From Liolophura sinensis (lineage: Eukaryota > Mollusca > Polyplacophora > Chitonida > Chitonidae): 64,000 nt of DNA. Below, in pieces: positions 24,735 to 37,325 of this stretch; position 1 is the stretch's first letter, and the number at the start of each line of letters is the position of its first letter. The DNA is taken from NCBI RefSeq assembly GCF_032854445.1, contig NC_088302.1, positions 16,549,338-16,613,337 on the forward strand. Direction: 5' to 3'. The notes below the pieces were generated by a model, which ran no database searches, was not told the origin of the DNA, and saw only the letters and a list, made by a program, of their open reading frames with translations. The position numbers and the translations under genes were made by a program.

Positions 24735-26309
24735 TGTAGAGGCAGAGTTTACCCTGAGTTTGAGTTAGTTCCGTGAGGCTCTTCACGTCCACTATATACA
24801 CCACGAAAATGACTTGAATACTGCAGGACAGTAAGTCAAAATGCAAGAATAAACGTAGAACACTACCACTGTAACAGAAATACCGATATCGCTATATTAT
24901 TGAAATTACAAAAACAAACCTAAAAAACACAAGGAAATCAGATGACCAATGAGCTGCTAACTTCTAATACGCAAATACTATCCTTAGTATTTATATTATG
25001 ATAAACGAGCCTGTGGAAAATGTAAGCTTGACTTTTTGCATTAGTAATCTGTGAATTTTCGGTTTTTGCCTTGCACTTTCCTTGGTTCGGTTTTCATTTT
25101 CCGCTCTCTGGCCATTTCGATCTTGTATTAGTAACTTGGGGACTATGAAAACCCAAGTGGCCACAACCGTCTTCCATAGTAATTGTCATATCCACACAGA
25201 GAGATGATTTCTGTTCACCACATGCATATACAGTTTTTATAAGGTTAAACCTTTGCTGTTATACATAGAATAGATTCAAGTATGTGGATTTAACCGACTG
25301 ATTTTGGTTTAGGCATTTACATAGCTGCAGCAAAACATTTTTATTTTTAAACATTATATCCCGCGATATAATTGGACATTCATCTGTAAAGCTGTTGGAA
25401 ATCTTGTAGGTAAACACGTTTATATGAACGACGATACGATGTTGCTGCGTCTTTAAAATGATGACAATCAGTGACACAAACGGATTCTCAGGGTCTTCAT
25501 TTCCAAGGTAAATCTGTCTGTGCCTTGGAATAACTTTATAATAATGGGAACTGTGGCAAAACCAGTACAGGTTTGAACTGTTGAATAACTTCTATAGCGT
25601 CTTGTTAAACATATCGATGTACTTACACTACTGAATAAGCAGCTAACACGTCAGGCAACTACATCAAACGTGAATACCTGACTGTTCGACTTCGCGGAGG
25701 TGCAATGATGCAGTCATGGATATTTTCCACAGCACAACTATGTCCTTGCAACGCTATGGGTGAAATATTGCCGACGTGGCGTCAAGACTAATTTTTAAGA
25801 CACGACAAATTCAGGTAATTTTATCACAGACAAACAAATCAACCACCTTGCAAGATCATACACTCCTCTTTCAAGGTCAATTTCGGAACAAGGTGTTATC
25901 TAAACATTCAGGACACTTTTGCATAGAAATGACGTAAACTGACGTAATCAATTTGAATCAAACCTTTCCATCCTCGGAAGTCACCTTCTGCATGAAAATC
26001 CATGATTAAACCCTTACGGGTTACACTCCCGCTCGGAAATGATTGATCAACATCTATGAAAACTGTAGCTAAGTCTGTAAAATAGCATGTTTGATTTGTC
26101 GTTTTATTATCTCTAGCACCAGGATTACTGAGTAATGTTCAAACAAAATAAAGATCGGGACGGGCTGATAGTGAGAGACATTTTTATATTTCTCATTTAC
26201 ACAGATGCCGCTATGTCTAGTTCATTTGTCTACTTCAAGAAAATTTGTATAGAAAATACACCACTGCCTTTTTTAACTTAATTCTATTGCAGTGATGTTT
26301 TTTTTAGCA

Positions 26310-26445
26310 GAAACCTAAACATTCGGAATAAAACCCTGACAGGTAGACTGGCAAGAGGCCTCATTTCACAGATAATGCGTGTGGCCTTTTGTCAAGTGAA
26401 ACAGTGTTGTCACTGCTCTGGTTTTATTCTGAATGCTGTAGTTTT
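26310..26445 (+). repeat. Interspersed repeat family C, copy 3 (3' part)
   Basis: GGAATAAAACCCTGACAGGT, AAGAGGCCTCATTTCACAG and GTTGTCACTGCTCTGGTTTT in the family order. Confidence 0.6.
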
Positions 26446-26704
26446 TTATACTGTGTTCCTATATACACAGGGTTCTGCTAGTGGACCACGCACCCCGAGG
26501 ACTGGGCCCACTTGTACGTAGTCCACATAACTTTAAGCGGGCGTAACGGCCATGTCGACGTAATTCCTACAAAGCTGGTTGTCATGGCGTCATGGTTACG
26601 TGTTCGTAATATTGAGAATGCCATGGTCAGCCATGCGAGCCATGGTTTTCCTTACTTTGTTTTATTGTATATTAAATGTAATAACAGCACAGCATTTTGA
26701 ATAC

Positions 26705-26950
26705 TTCTAGACCAGTGACATCGAGTAAATTGAAACTAACATCACATCAATGTTTTTACCTAATTCGTCTTAAGAGATGGTGCCAGTTGAAGTCCACGTT
26801 GCTATTTTGCGAACGAAAATCCTGACCTGAGGTGAACTGATAAGAGGAAAAGTTCCCGCGGTTACTTGTGACCATTTGCAAACTATCACACTGTCGTTAC
26901 TGTTCCGTTTTACTCTCTCTGTAAAAGTCTTTTATATTCAAGTGCTCATA
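26705..26950 (+). repeat. Interspersed repeat family C, copy 4
   Basis: GACCAGTGACATCGAGTAAA, CCTGAGGTGAACTGATAAGA, GTGACCATTTGCAAACTATC and ACACTGTCGTTACTGTTC. It lies about 260 bases after copy 3. Confidence 0.6.
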
Positions 26951-27429
26951 AGACAGACCTTTTGTCTTCTTAGCTCCGTATGGTTTCATTCACATACCTT
27001 TGACTAAATGTAATCGTTTATCTGCATTCACAAGATTTCTTATTAAGTTTATGCATATGTCAAAATTGTTATTATCCAGTTATGCTTCATTTTACTTAAA
27101 TTCCATTATGTACTTAGAGGTCCACTACATCACTGATTGCTAACTTAGTTGTTACCCCAAAGGCAGCGGACGCGGTGGTAGTCAAGACAATTCAGGTAGA
27201 CTCGCTCAACGAAAGATTCGTTCTGTAAGACAAGTGCTCTAAAATCTCGAATCAACTGTGTAACAGCAAAAATCATATAATCATGCACACCAGCTTTTGA
27301 AACAAGAACTTATAGATCGAAATCATCACATTTAAAACCTAAACCAGCTTTCAAACTCGAGCTCAGACTAAGCTGGCTTCAACTAAATTAACCACTAAAA
27401 TTGCTTTAATAGCTGATAACAAATATTAA

Positions 27430-27452
27430 ACCACCACCACCACCACCACCAG
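27430..27452. repeat. (CCA)n microsatellite
   Basis: About seven CCA units in non-coding sequence upstream of the transporter. Confidence 0.85.
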
Positions 27453-27931
27453 ATGACTCAGTTGTAACAGATCCGTCATTTCAGGCATTTCGTTTAATAA
27501 ACCCTATATTTCCTCAATAAACAGCCAAGTTCGTTTCCTACAACACTCAGAGTAAAGCAGTATCATTTCTAAACATCACTTATTTTTCTACACACATTTG
27601 ATTTTTTTCCCAAGTAAACGCTTTTAATTTGAGTGATGCAGATGTTTCATCTGGTCTGTAAACTCTAGATATTTAAAAAGTATCAAACACAATAGAAGAC
27701 CATAAGTCCGTTATGATCAGTATTGTTTGGTTCATTAGTCAAACCAGCTGTTTTGAGGTCACACTGTAACCTTTGTTTGTACTCATGAGTGGTTTCAGTG
27801 TCGGATTCTAATTCGTCAATGGACGACCATGGATTTCCTAAGAGATCAAGTCCGACAGTGGAAAGGTTTGTTTTGAATTTGAGCACACGTCTCCCTATGT
27901 TGTGCATCTTTAGTAATATTCCATCCAGATT

Positions 27932-28045
27932 TTGTGCTTAGTATAGTTTCTTAGTTCTGTGGTGATTCGTTTCAGGAATTTTCCTTGAGATCACTGACCT
28001 GAAACGTCCGTTCTGGTTGACGGCTGATATATCAATGTCATAGAT
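27932..28045 (+). repeat. Interspersed repeat family D, copy 4
   Basis: TTTCTTAGTTCTGTGGTGAT, GACCTGAAACGTCCGTTCTG and GTTGACGGCTGATATATCAA. Confidence 0.55.
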
Positions 28046-28613
28046 TACAAGAGTCGTGGATGATGTGGGTCGTGCAACTTGTCGTTCAGTAGGTCGCGCG
28101 TCTTGGCATGTGAGGGATTGTACCAATAGATCTGCTCTGAATGACCTATCTTCTTACACGACAGCCACTATGACGTAACGCAGGCTTAGTTTTTGAAGGT
28201 GTGAAACTAAGAGAAGTGAGACCTAACACCTTACATCATGCAATATGCAAAATGTGCAATGTCGAATGTCACACTGAGGCCTTAAGTTGAAGTTTTAATG
28301 TTAAAAAAGTGGAAATTTGTCGAAATATTTTGACAGCAATTAAGCAAGTTTTCCGCTCATCTGGGACGTTAATCATTTTGCATTGATCTAAGCACATTGG
28401 TTTCCAAATAAGTATGTAGAGCAAAATGGTTTCTTAAAGCTGTTATGATTAGTTGAGCCATTGTTACGTTCAACGTATTAATTATATAGCAAAGATTGTG
28501 TTACATCTTACATACAAAACAGTTTTAATGAACAATTCACAATATCAAGAGCTTAAGAATTGGTGCTTTTATTGCATTCTGTTGCCAATGTTACCATTTC
28601 TTTAATTTTACAG

Positions 28614-31436
28614 TGGTAGTCTTCTACGTTTATACATGTATCTTCACGGTGCTTTATGGGGCTGAGAACATTTTAGTGGTGTATATAGTGGACGTGAAGA
28701 ACCTTATGGAACTAACTCAAACACAAGGTAAACATCGCATCCATGGAAAAGTACAATACTGTAACAAGCCGAATTTCTGACGAAACAATGCATGTCAGAA
28801 ATCCTCGGTAGTGTAACATTTGTTTCCAGAGATTTCATTCACCTTGACAAATTTTAATAGCAATTTTGAGCTAACTGGTGTGATATAAGCCATCAGCATT
28901 TACCACTAATACATTTCTTTCATCTTGTTTTCAGTAAAAAAAAAACGAATATAAAAGGAATAATTCAAAAAGCTGAGTTTCGAGTTGGAACCCTTTTGTC
29001 GTCAAAGGTAAAAACAGCCCTTCTGTGCCATGTGACTTGTGAAAATGGTAGGCAATCTTTGTTGACGTTACTTTACTGATCACCTGTCTCAAACGTTTCC
29101 AGAGGTACAAATGACACCTCCTCCTGACAATCCTCCTAACATAAAGGTGCAGCAGTTAAGTTAATTCAGTTATTCGATTTATTGCTGTTCCAGGTGAAAC
29201 AAGACACATTCACAGTCCTGGTTGATTATACCATTCTCTGTTGTTTTCCGTTTGCAGTGGAGCTAATATCTGCGATTTTCCTGATAGGAGCCTTCTTTAT
29301 GTTGCCCTTTTATCCGATGTATCGTCGTCTGGGGTTCTTCCTGACAAACGTCGCATCCATTGGGATCTCGACACCCGGATTGGTCCTCCTGACACTGGCT
29401 GTGTATCTGTCAACTATCTTCCATCAGCTTTCTGTTCCTCTAGTGGTGGCGCATTTTCTAATTGGTGAGTTAGAGAAACCTTAAGCCAATGTAAATCTAA
29501 GCCTGTCGTACAACGACTATTCATTCACAAAGTTGCATTAAAAGTTTACCTCCTCTTGTAAAAAAAATCAATCGCCAAAATGGTGACACCTCGCAAAAAT
29601 GTCATAGACACAGAAAAGCCATGGCCTCACAGTACAAAAAGCTTCTTATACACCGTGGTTGGATCTCTCCCCTGATTACAGTTACTGTAAAAACTTCACT
29701 TTCAAGGCACGCAATATTCCACAGAGAACGGAATGTCCGTTTTACAACAGAGACTTGGCTTAACTCCCATGACAATATAATGAAGAGATACGCCACCATT
29801 ACGCATGTGAATGACATAGCTTTGCTCCAGCTTTGTAAAACGGGCTCCAGACTAAATATTATCACTTCATATTAACTGGGGTATACTGTAATTAGTAATC
29901 CAGAGTCCATGGCACTAAGCACCCATTGCTTTTGTCAAAGTATACGAAGACAAATACGTTAATGACACTCGTCACAACCAATTTGTAGCACTTAACTAGA
30001 TACATCCTCCGTTGCAGCGAACTGCTACTACTACCTGATCATGCTGAATTTACAAACAGCCTTAGAACCTCCTCACGATTTCGAAGAAATGATTAGCTTT
30101 CGCAATGTAGTTTTACACATTACATCTCAATACAGAAAGAGCATTCTATGTATCCGTGTTCCTAGCAATCCATCTTATCATTTAGCAACTGACGACTGAC
30201 TGACTAAACGATAACCAATTTATTCGATATCTAATTTAATCTAATTTAATCATAATTTTAATCTCTTTTGCAGCAAACGGCCATTACTATCTGTATTTAC
30301 TGAGTTTACAAGTCACGTCAGAAATAGTGCCCTCTCGGCATTCCGGGAAAGCAGCCGGCGTCGTCATCGCTTTGTCAATGGCTGGACAAATGCTGTTCAC
30401 GGCAATATATAGCGCGTACTTTTCTGGTATGGAGAAACTTACCAGCTACTTTTTGCTCACATTATTAGTGACGACTGTGGTCAAAGTGCTTTACCTTATC
30501 ATCTACTATTTGACTGTAGGGGGTTCTTCACATGAACAGGAGAGTATCGGCCCATCGATTAAGACATGCATTGAGAAAAGCAATACCTACGGTAGTGATT
30601 CTGTAACGGAAGAGACCGTTACCAAATTAAGCTACAATAAAAAGCAACCCCTTTCAAAAGACTCTGGGGCCGAGGCGAAAAGCACCGGCACCTGTTTGGA
30701 TATCGACAAGAAATCTGAAACACAAGAGCCCATTTCTTCCTCAAATGGAATCATGAGTGACAATAACGCTTCCAGCCATGTCAACAAAATCTGCTTCAGT
30801 GGTATCTACCATCTGTTCCTTTGGCCGAGTGCCATCAGCGTGTGTTTATGCTATGTATTTCGCAATAATGTTACGTTGTTGTTACAGTCCATGCAATTTG
30901 TTGAAAAGAGCAGTTTCATGGTGATTTTGATGACAGGCGTCAATCTACTTTTTCGTATGGTTTCCGGGTTGGTCTATGATAAACTCGGCCACCTTCACAG
31001 AAAGGTTCTCCTGCTGGCAGCTGCCTCAATCTTAAGTATTTTCTCCTTCGTGCTTGCCGTCATTTGGATGGACAATGTAACAGTACTTCTCGTGTCTGTG
31101 AGTCTTATCGGTGTATCAGAGGGGATTACCCGCGTCTCTGTATATTCTTTAGGGGCGGAAATTTTCGGAGTTGACAACAACGTCTTTGTGCAGGCGACAC
31201 AGATGAGCTTAACAGGAGTGATGTTGTTCATCGTCAGTCTTATGGTGGGGCTTGAGTACGACCACGTAGCCGAGTCCCAATCAGATGGAAAGTCAAACAC
31301 CGTGTGTTATGGAAAATCGTGCTACGGGTCGTCATACCTCACCATGGCAATTGCCTCGATCCCTGTGCCTCTTGCTTTTGTCTTCTTGTCTTGGCGTCTC
31401 AGGGCAAGCCACTTTGAGCAAACTGAAGTATACTGA
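28614..31436 (+). CDS. Major facilitator superfamily transporter (nodulin-like/NFD4-like type), 5' end not found
   Basis: Three exons are visible: 28614-28727, 29258-29464 and 30274-31436 (ends TGA). All are joined in phase 1, giving 493 residues. They hold about 12 hydrophobic segments in two halves of six, separated by a polar loop of about 90 residues (Ser/Lys/Glu-rich). The segment GLVYDKLGHLHRK between TM8 and TM9 matches the MFS motif A pattern (G-x3-D-x2-G-x4-R/K), and YPMYRRLG after TM2 is its N-terminal counterpart. SRHSGKAAGV in TM5 resembles nodulin-like/NFD4 transporters; monocarboxylate-type MFS is the alternative. The substrate cannot be read from sequence. The first segment starts at an acceptor, so at least one short upstream exon with the start codon is missing; I did not find it. 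The large last exon is fully open, unlike the two neighbouring copies. Confidence 0.72.
30018..30190 (+). pseudogene. Relic duplicate of the start of transporter exon 3
   Basis: After a TTGCAG acceptor at 30012-30017 the sequence reads, in the same phase, ANCYYYLIMLNLQ, then TALEPP. This aligns with ANGHYYLYLLSLQ and VTSEIV at the start of the real last exon 256 bases downstream. Similarity fades after about 55 bases, although the frame stays open for about 60 codons to a TGA. It could be a decayed duplicate exon or an alternative truncating terminal exon; decay is simpler. Confidence 0.5.
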
Positions 31437-31549
31437 CACCACTGACAATGACTAATTCTTCTTACCCACAAGCTGGACAAGGAATTTGTGGATTCGTCTG
31501 CGATTACTTAGTAATATTTTATGTAAACATCTGTTTAACTAATATAATT

Positions 31550-31555
31550 AATAAA
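31550..31555 (+). terminator. Candidate polyadenylation signal AATAAA after the transporter
   Basis: AATAAA about 115 bases after the transporter stop codon, in an AT-rich tract. Confidence 0.35.
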
Positions 31556-32669
31556 TATAATTATATAATTATACTTCCAGAAAAACACTACTGTAGCTGT
31601 CAAACACAAGTTCAGAGTAAACTGAACCAACCAGATGATTTTAATAACTGATTAAACAATACTAAACCACCACTAGATGGTTCACTGGTAATCAAAGAAT
31701 TTAAAATATATAAACAAATACGTTGACTAATTTTATGTGCAACAACAATAGAGAAATTCAAGGGAAAAAAACATCCTTGATATACATGTAATGTTTTATA
31801 AATTAATTACCCCTATTGGGAATGGTTAGCTGTGTTTCCTGTCTAAGCATAACTAATTTTTCTTTCCAAATATACGTTTTCAATGCGGGTGCAACAGTCC
31901 ATTTCACTTGGTGTTTTGGTAAAGAATATATTAAAATAAAACGTGTAAAACAACGAGAAACCAATAGTTTATTTTGAACATCAGTGAGTTCACATGTCGC
32001 TGAAGACAAATATTTGACAAAAAATCACATCTGCTGATACTGCCCAAGCTTAAAAAGGTTTCTTTTGAATTTAACAACACATATTTTCTACATAAAGTGC
32101 TTTCTGCAGAAACTGGTTTTCTTTATGCAAAAGGTAATTCAAAAACTGTTGAAAAGTGACATCCTTTGACTTTTTTCATTAAATGGCACGTTCGTGTCCT
32201 GTGCTGCCCTGTACTTAAACGGTAGTTGAACTAAACCAAGCCGCTTAAATTATCCGCTTTGGTCGGCGTTTTCATTAAATGAATTATCAAGATCGCTAAC
32301 AGCCCACTGACATCCGCGATAAGACTACTCCCCAGCTCTACAATGCGTAGAGATCTTTTGGTAATGGTCTGTCGGGATCGGTTTCCCCAGATTGAACCTC
32401 AAGATATTTTTGCAGTCACGCTTAAACTGACCCTCGATTTCTACAGAACTCCAGTTTATTCGCGGTAGTAACGTAATTACATGAAGACACTCTGTGACAA
32501 AAGTCGGACGTATGATTAACACAAGTCGTTTTCGAAGATTGTACTGTATTAAAACAGCAACGCTCAATCAATTTTTCATTAGTCCAAATTTATGTTCGAT
32601 AACCAAAAATAACTGTTTCTTCTGTAGCCACATGCGATCTCTCCGACCTTGTCGCGTTCACTTGCTATA

Positions 32670-32868
32670 TTTTCAGATTCATTAAGATTCGCCAAGATCT
32701 TCTGCGACTTATCTTATGATCCTCTGCATATTTTCAGATTCATTAAGATTCGCCAAGATCCTCTGCGACTTATCTAATGATCCTTTAAGACTTATCTAAT
32801 GAACCTCTACGACTTATCCAATGATCCTCTGCGACTTATCTAATGATCCTCTACGACTTATCTAACAA
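32670..32868. repeat. Compound tandem repeat: 61-base duplication plus 22-base array
   Basis: TTTTCAGATTCATTAAGATT starts at 32670 and 32731. From there GATCCTCTGCGACTTATCTA repeats every 22 bases about five times. It lies between the open transporter and its downstream broken copy. Confidence 0.88.
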
Positions 32869-33189
32869 ACGGTATAAGATTTGCTCCGGACAGCCGCTAT
32901 GTTTGGTTACAGGTTGCTACCTGGCAAATGAAGTATCAGGTACGTCAAAAACGCAGACAAATTGTAGAAAGAGGTTGAGGCCGGTCACCAGTGTTGTGGG
33001 TGATCGCCAGAGCAAGAAGGTTGATGATCATTTCAAAACTTGTGACCACGATGGGCACGATTGAGCTTACGATCTGAAACAGATCGCCACGACGAGTTTC
33101 ACGATTATATACGACCTACCGTGCCACTGACCTCCATTCGTGAGTGATTGCACAACAAGGCATACCACCTACCACCAGTCGCATGTTGG

Positions 33190-33965
33190 AACCTTCGATG
33201 TGTGCAAATAGCAGACAATATTTCAAAGACTACAGTAGGGATTCTATAACGGAAAACACCGTTACCAAATTCATCTACAATGAAAAGCAATCCATTTCAA
33301 ACGACTCCGGACTCGATGCCACAAGCAACGGCAAGTGTTTGGACAATGACGAGAAATCTAAAACCCAAGAGCTCATTTCTTCCCCAAATAAAATCATGAG
33401 TCAAAATAAAGCTTCCGGACATGCCCACACAATCTATTCCAGTGGTATCTATCATCTGTTCCCTTGGCCAAGTACCATCAATATGTATTTATGCTCTTTA
33501 TTTTGCAATAATGTCAGCTTGTTGCTACAATCCATGCGATTGGCTGAAATGCGCAATCTTTCACAATCGGTATCTTTCACCACAATTTTCGCTTGCTGTT
33601 AGTTGCCTCCACCTTAAGTATATTATCCCTGCTGCTCACCGCTATTTGGATGAACAATATTCGTACTCTTTAGGGGCGGATATTTTTGGAGTTGACAACA
33701 ACGTCTTTGTGCAGGCTACACAGATGAGCTTAACTGGGGTGGTTATGTTTATCGTCAGTCTTCTCCTGGGACTTGAGTATGACCACGTGACCTAGTCCCA
33801 ATCAGATGGGAAACCGGGTACTGTGTGTTATGGAATATCGTGTTACCGATCATCATACCTGACTATGGCACTAGCCTCCATTTTTGTGCCGGTTGTATGT
33901 GTCTTCCTGTCTCGGTATCTCATAGAGGGTAGGGCAAACCATTCTGAACAAACCATCCGGTGAAA
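33190..33965 (+). pseudogene. Broken third copy of the MFS transporter last exon
   Basis: Matches the last exon of the open transporter from the central polar loop (SITENTVTKFIYNEKQ against SVTEETVTKLSYNKKQ) to the stop. At least two internal deletions remove the TM8 region and the TM10 region, and the frame changes between the pieces (open to 33602, then another frame to 33795 with a stop just after DHVT). No exon-1 or exon-2 equivalents were seen upstream. It lies about 1.75 kb downstream of the open copy in the same orientation, as expected of an unequal-crossover duplicate that later decayed. Confidence 0.8.
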
Positions 33966-35164
33966 TCTAGTTACACTATCCACAAGGTCTGCTTTTTCCT
34001 ACGAACCTCCTGGACAGGGAAATTGTAGATAAACCCTGTTATAACTAATTGTGGGTGTCACCTTATTGTTGATAATTCGTGTGCCAGGTTCAGTTGCATG
34101 ACTGCTCGCCTAGTCCGGCGTTGTTTATTGTTACAAAAAAAAATAATGACATTTGTGTGTACGTTTGAATCTGGAGGACATTGCTATGCATGAATGAATT
34201 TTATATAGCATGCATTAATATTGCCTGAAAAGTGTTTTGCACAAAATTAACATAAATAAATTACAAAACTAAAATTAACTTTTAACGTTCGCTTTGGGGG
34301 TTACACAGAGAATGTCCATATTCATTTGCTACTATCTGTGGACATCCGGGTTCAATGGTACAGCTGAAGTGTAAAACTAGGAATCAAGACTACAGTGCTC
34401 CCAGCACCTTCAAACCCGCGGACATAGAGAAGTCAACGTATTGTTTCAAATAAAGCTTTTAGGTCCACGTTGTTTTGACATACCTCTGCACGTAAATATG
34501 CGGAGAGATTCCAATGTAAGCAGAATACAGTATTTCCCACTCATTTAGTAACAACATTTATTTGAGAGCGTATAAAATGTATCTGTTTTAGAAAACCATG
34601 TATCGTATCTCAATTGAAGGAATTCTCTACCGGTGATTTCAACTATTTACTCAGGGAAGATAATTCAGTTCTAAGTGCACATATATACTTAGCTTGCTTC
34701 ATTTTATGACACGATATGCTTTATAGACATATATTTCTAATCTACGCTTTTTCCCACAGGTTTGTAAGACACAACGGTCCTGCTTTTATGAATAAATACT
34801 TGTGGATGTTTTCATTATTTTCATTAGCTGTGTAATACTTATTTTATATACGCTATTTGGTTTAACACTGGATACATTTGTATGTGATATCCTCGTATTA
34901 AATGTATAAAATAAATGAATCAATATATAAAACTGGTACTGGAACATATCAGCGTTATCTTATTCTTGTTTAGTGTTTCCGTTTCTGCTCGTCTGTAAAT
35001 TTGGCCCACATAAAACACCCCATTCATCGTGACATCATCGTGACAGTAGTTTGAGCTTGGCACATTATGGGAGTACTACTGTTTTTAATGCTTACCCTAA
35101 ATGTAAAAGAACGCTAAAATATGAAATAATGCTCACCGTACAGACAACTGAAAACTATGGGTAA
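33966..35164. other. Non-coding stretch downstream of the transporter cluster
   Basis: AT-rich, no gene or repeat family recognised. AATAAATGAATC near 34910 resembles a SINE tail but has no body. Confidence 0.45.
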
Positions 35165-35490
35165 AAATACTTTCCTATATTTTTTCAGATTCTTTCAAGA
35201 GTGTTGAAAGGCACTCAAATATTTGAAGACTATGGTGGGCTTTAAGAGCCATACTGCGAGTATCTAGGATCTCTGACGTCACAAAATCTTGTTGGAAAAA
35301 ACTGTTGGGAACATTATTTCAGCATAATCTTTTACTCATAAGTTAATAGTTATTCGAAAATTCAGTCTCGTGATTAGAGTTGGATAAACTTCCTGTGACG
35401 TCAGAGTTCCTAAACTTTGATAACATGGTCCATAAAACCCACCTTAGAATTCAAATGTTTGAGCGCCTTTAACTCTTTTCACGAAAATGT
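35165..35490. mobile_element. Long-arm inverted-repeat (foldback) element
   Basis: The left arm (about 35175-35285) and right arm (about 35385-35485) are inverted copies over about 100 bases at roughly 70-75% identity. Landmarks are ACTCAAATATTTGAA against GCTCAAACATTTGAA, then GGTGGGCTTTA against GGTGGGTTTTA, and CTCTGACGTCAC in both arms. The spacer is about 100 bases and non-coding. It looks like a non-autonomous DNA transposon. The exact ends and target duplication are unclear. Confidence 0.6.
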
Positions 35491-36527
35491 AAGAAAATGA
35501 ATGAAGCTATGTTCATACATAGTTTTAAGTGGTCTTATTAGTGATGCCTACTTCGATTTCTAGAGGTCTTTTCCATTATTTACAGATCAACTAAACAAGC
35601 AATCCAATTGTTTAAACATATGCAAACATTATATATTCATAGTAAAAATTTTGGACCTTTGATTTCAATTGCCTGTTTCCTGATTTAGCATCAGATTTTG
35701 TTTTCGCCGTTCAATTCCGGAGTTCCTTTCCCCACTTTGTTCTTAACACAGAGCTTTTGTGTGTGAGGCCTTGATAGCCGATCTAGCCAGTGCTTGGTCA
35801 GTTAGCTCCTTGTCTCGATTGATCCATCAACCACGCGCTGTCTGTGCTGCGGCTTTGTGTCAGACGGTTTGCCACGTGCACATCACGTCATCTACGGTTA
35901 CCACATGGTAAGTAACAAAGTCCCATACAGTAGGCTTGACCTCGCCATCATAAAGAGAATTTAAAATTGTTTTTTCATGCGTAACATTGTCCAAATATTG
36001 CTTAACAAAGCAAATTCTGAGTACGTTATATTGTAAATCAAATTTCAGTTAAAAGAGCGGAAATAAACACGTTGAATCACTGAAATTTTGGCCTGGGCTT
36101 AAGATGGATTCATCATCTCGGGGAATGGCTTAACGGTTTTCAGCTTGCGGTACGGGATTGAAATCATTCGCCATGAGCGAGGAGAAAGAAGAAAAAACAG
36201 ACCGTCAACTGCATGACGTGTTGCTTTCTTCTCTTTCTCGATAATTGCCCACACTGTTTCACTCTTTGGCCAGTTGATAAATCCATTTTGCAAACGAAGG
36301 GGTGATTAACCCTATCACTCCTATGTTCCCTTCGTGTGGACCACCTTGATGAGGCTTAATTGTAATTCATTATATTTTCCTGAAGTATGCCTCTAAGGTC
36401 AGAAAGATCACGCTTTCGTACTGTTGCTTTTGTTGTCTAAAGAGCTGATCATTGATTTCTTGTGTTTGCATTCACATGTATTTAAAACACACTCATTATG
36501 AATATACGGAGATGAGTTCCGAGGTGT

Positions 36528-36622
36528 ATTTATTTATTTGAGTGGTGTATGCCGTACTCGAGAATATTTCATTTACACGATGGCGGCCAGCATTACGTTG
36601 GGAGAAAACCGAACAGAGCCTT
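36528..36622 (-). mobile_element. SINE family A tail relic
   Basis: Antisense TATTTATTTGAGTGGTG, CGAGAATATTTCATTTACAC and GGCGGCCAGCATTA; it stops at GAACAGAGCC. Confidence 0.7.
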
Positions 36623-36739
36623 CCAGATGTGTTGTATAGTTTGAGTTAATGATTCTACTCTTGTCATCAAATGTTCGACCTTTATTTATCCTTACTGTAA
36701 AACACCAAATCCATATACGACATGTATTTTAGAATCTTG

Positions 36740-36740
<1 letters not shown>

Positions 36741-36820
<80 letters not shown>
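36741..36820. repeat. (TA)n microsatellite, about 80 bases
   Basis: Uninterrupted TA run followed by CGTGTATATATATTTT. Confidence 0.97.
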
Positions 36821-36821
<1 letters not shown>

Positions 36822-37084
36822 GTGTATATATATTTTTCTGTAGGAACGTTATCCTGTTTGGTACCCTAATCTTCAAAGTCGTAGTCGGATGAGTAAATTG
36901 CAACTATCAAGGCAACATATAAGACATATATAACCATTGACAGGCAACGGGGCAAAGGTAGATCCGTTAACATCAACCATACATTTCCATGATGTATTTT
37001 GTTTCAATCAATGATTCATTTTCGTGCCGAAATCGATGTACTCTTTGCAAGTATATAGACCACAGAAGCTTGTAAGCCCACTCT

Positions 37085-37325
37085 CCAAAAATAATTTTTT
37101 AAAATTTAACAGAAATTTTGAGAATTTACTCTTATTGCAGCAGATTATTCTTTTAAATGTAGCACACATATTCTATTCATTCAGTATAAACATTGCATCA
37201 GACTAACAGGATACTATGTAGAAAAGGATGAGGTCTTATGTTGTAAAAACAGAATACAATCCAGCATCACTCAGGCCACATATTTTCTGTTAAAATTAAC
37301 AGATTATGTTTTTTTTTTTGTATAT
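37085..37325. mobile_element. Family E MITE, copy 2
   Basis: Shares about 95 interior bases with copy 1 at about 75% identity (ATTGCAGCAGATTATTC, CACATATTCTAT, ACTAACAGGATA). The ends are AT-rich imperfect inverted repeats containing TTTAACAG/CTGTTAA. Confidence 0.5.

Larger units (their letters stand above)
22400..24868 (-). pseudogene. Broken paralogue of the MFS transporter, opposite strand
   Basis: Read on the minus strand, this copies all three exons of the open transporter. The exon-1 equivalent is at 24753-24868 (116 against 114 bases, so out of frame). The start of the exon-2 equivalent lies at about 24239-24360 and is cut short by a SINE. The exon-3 equivalent runs from an acceptor near 23739 down to about 22400. 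A second SINE (23381-23635) lies inside exon 3, flanked by a 13-base duplication of transporter sequence. Between 22485 and 22949 further frame changes follow the recognisable segment YDTLGHLHRK. A MITE (24501-24734) sits just after the first donor site. Splice signals around the first exon survive, which suggests moderately recent loss. No functional product is expected. Confidence 0.82.
24869..28613. other. Region between divergently placed transporter copies
   Basis: The 5' ends of the minus-strand pseudogene and of the open plus-strand transporter face each other here, so both missing first exons and promoters should lie in this interval. I could not identify them. Two family C copies and one family D copy are present. 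Confidence 0.5.

Noticed and set aside
27683-27907. Minus-strand frame of 74 codons with protein-like composition
   Set aside because: No recognised motif, no homologous copy near the other transporter loci and no splice support; not convincing as the missing first exon because it is on the opposite strand.
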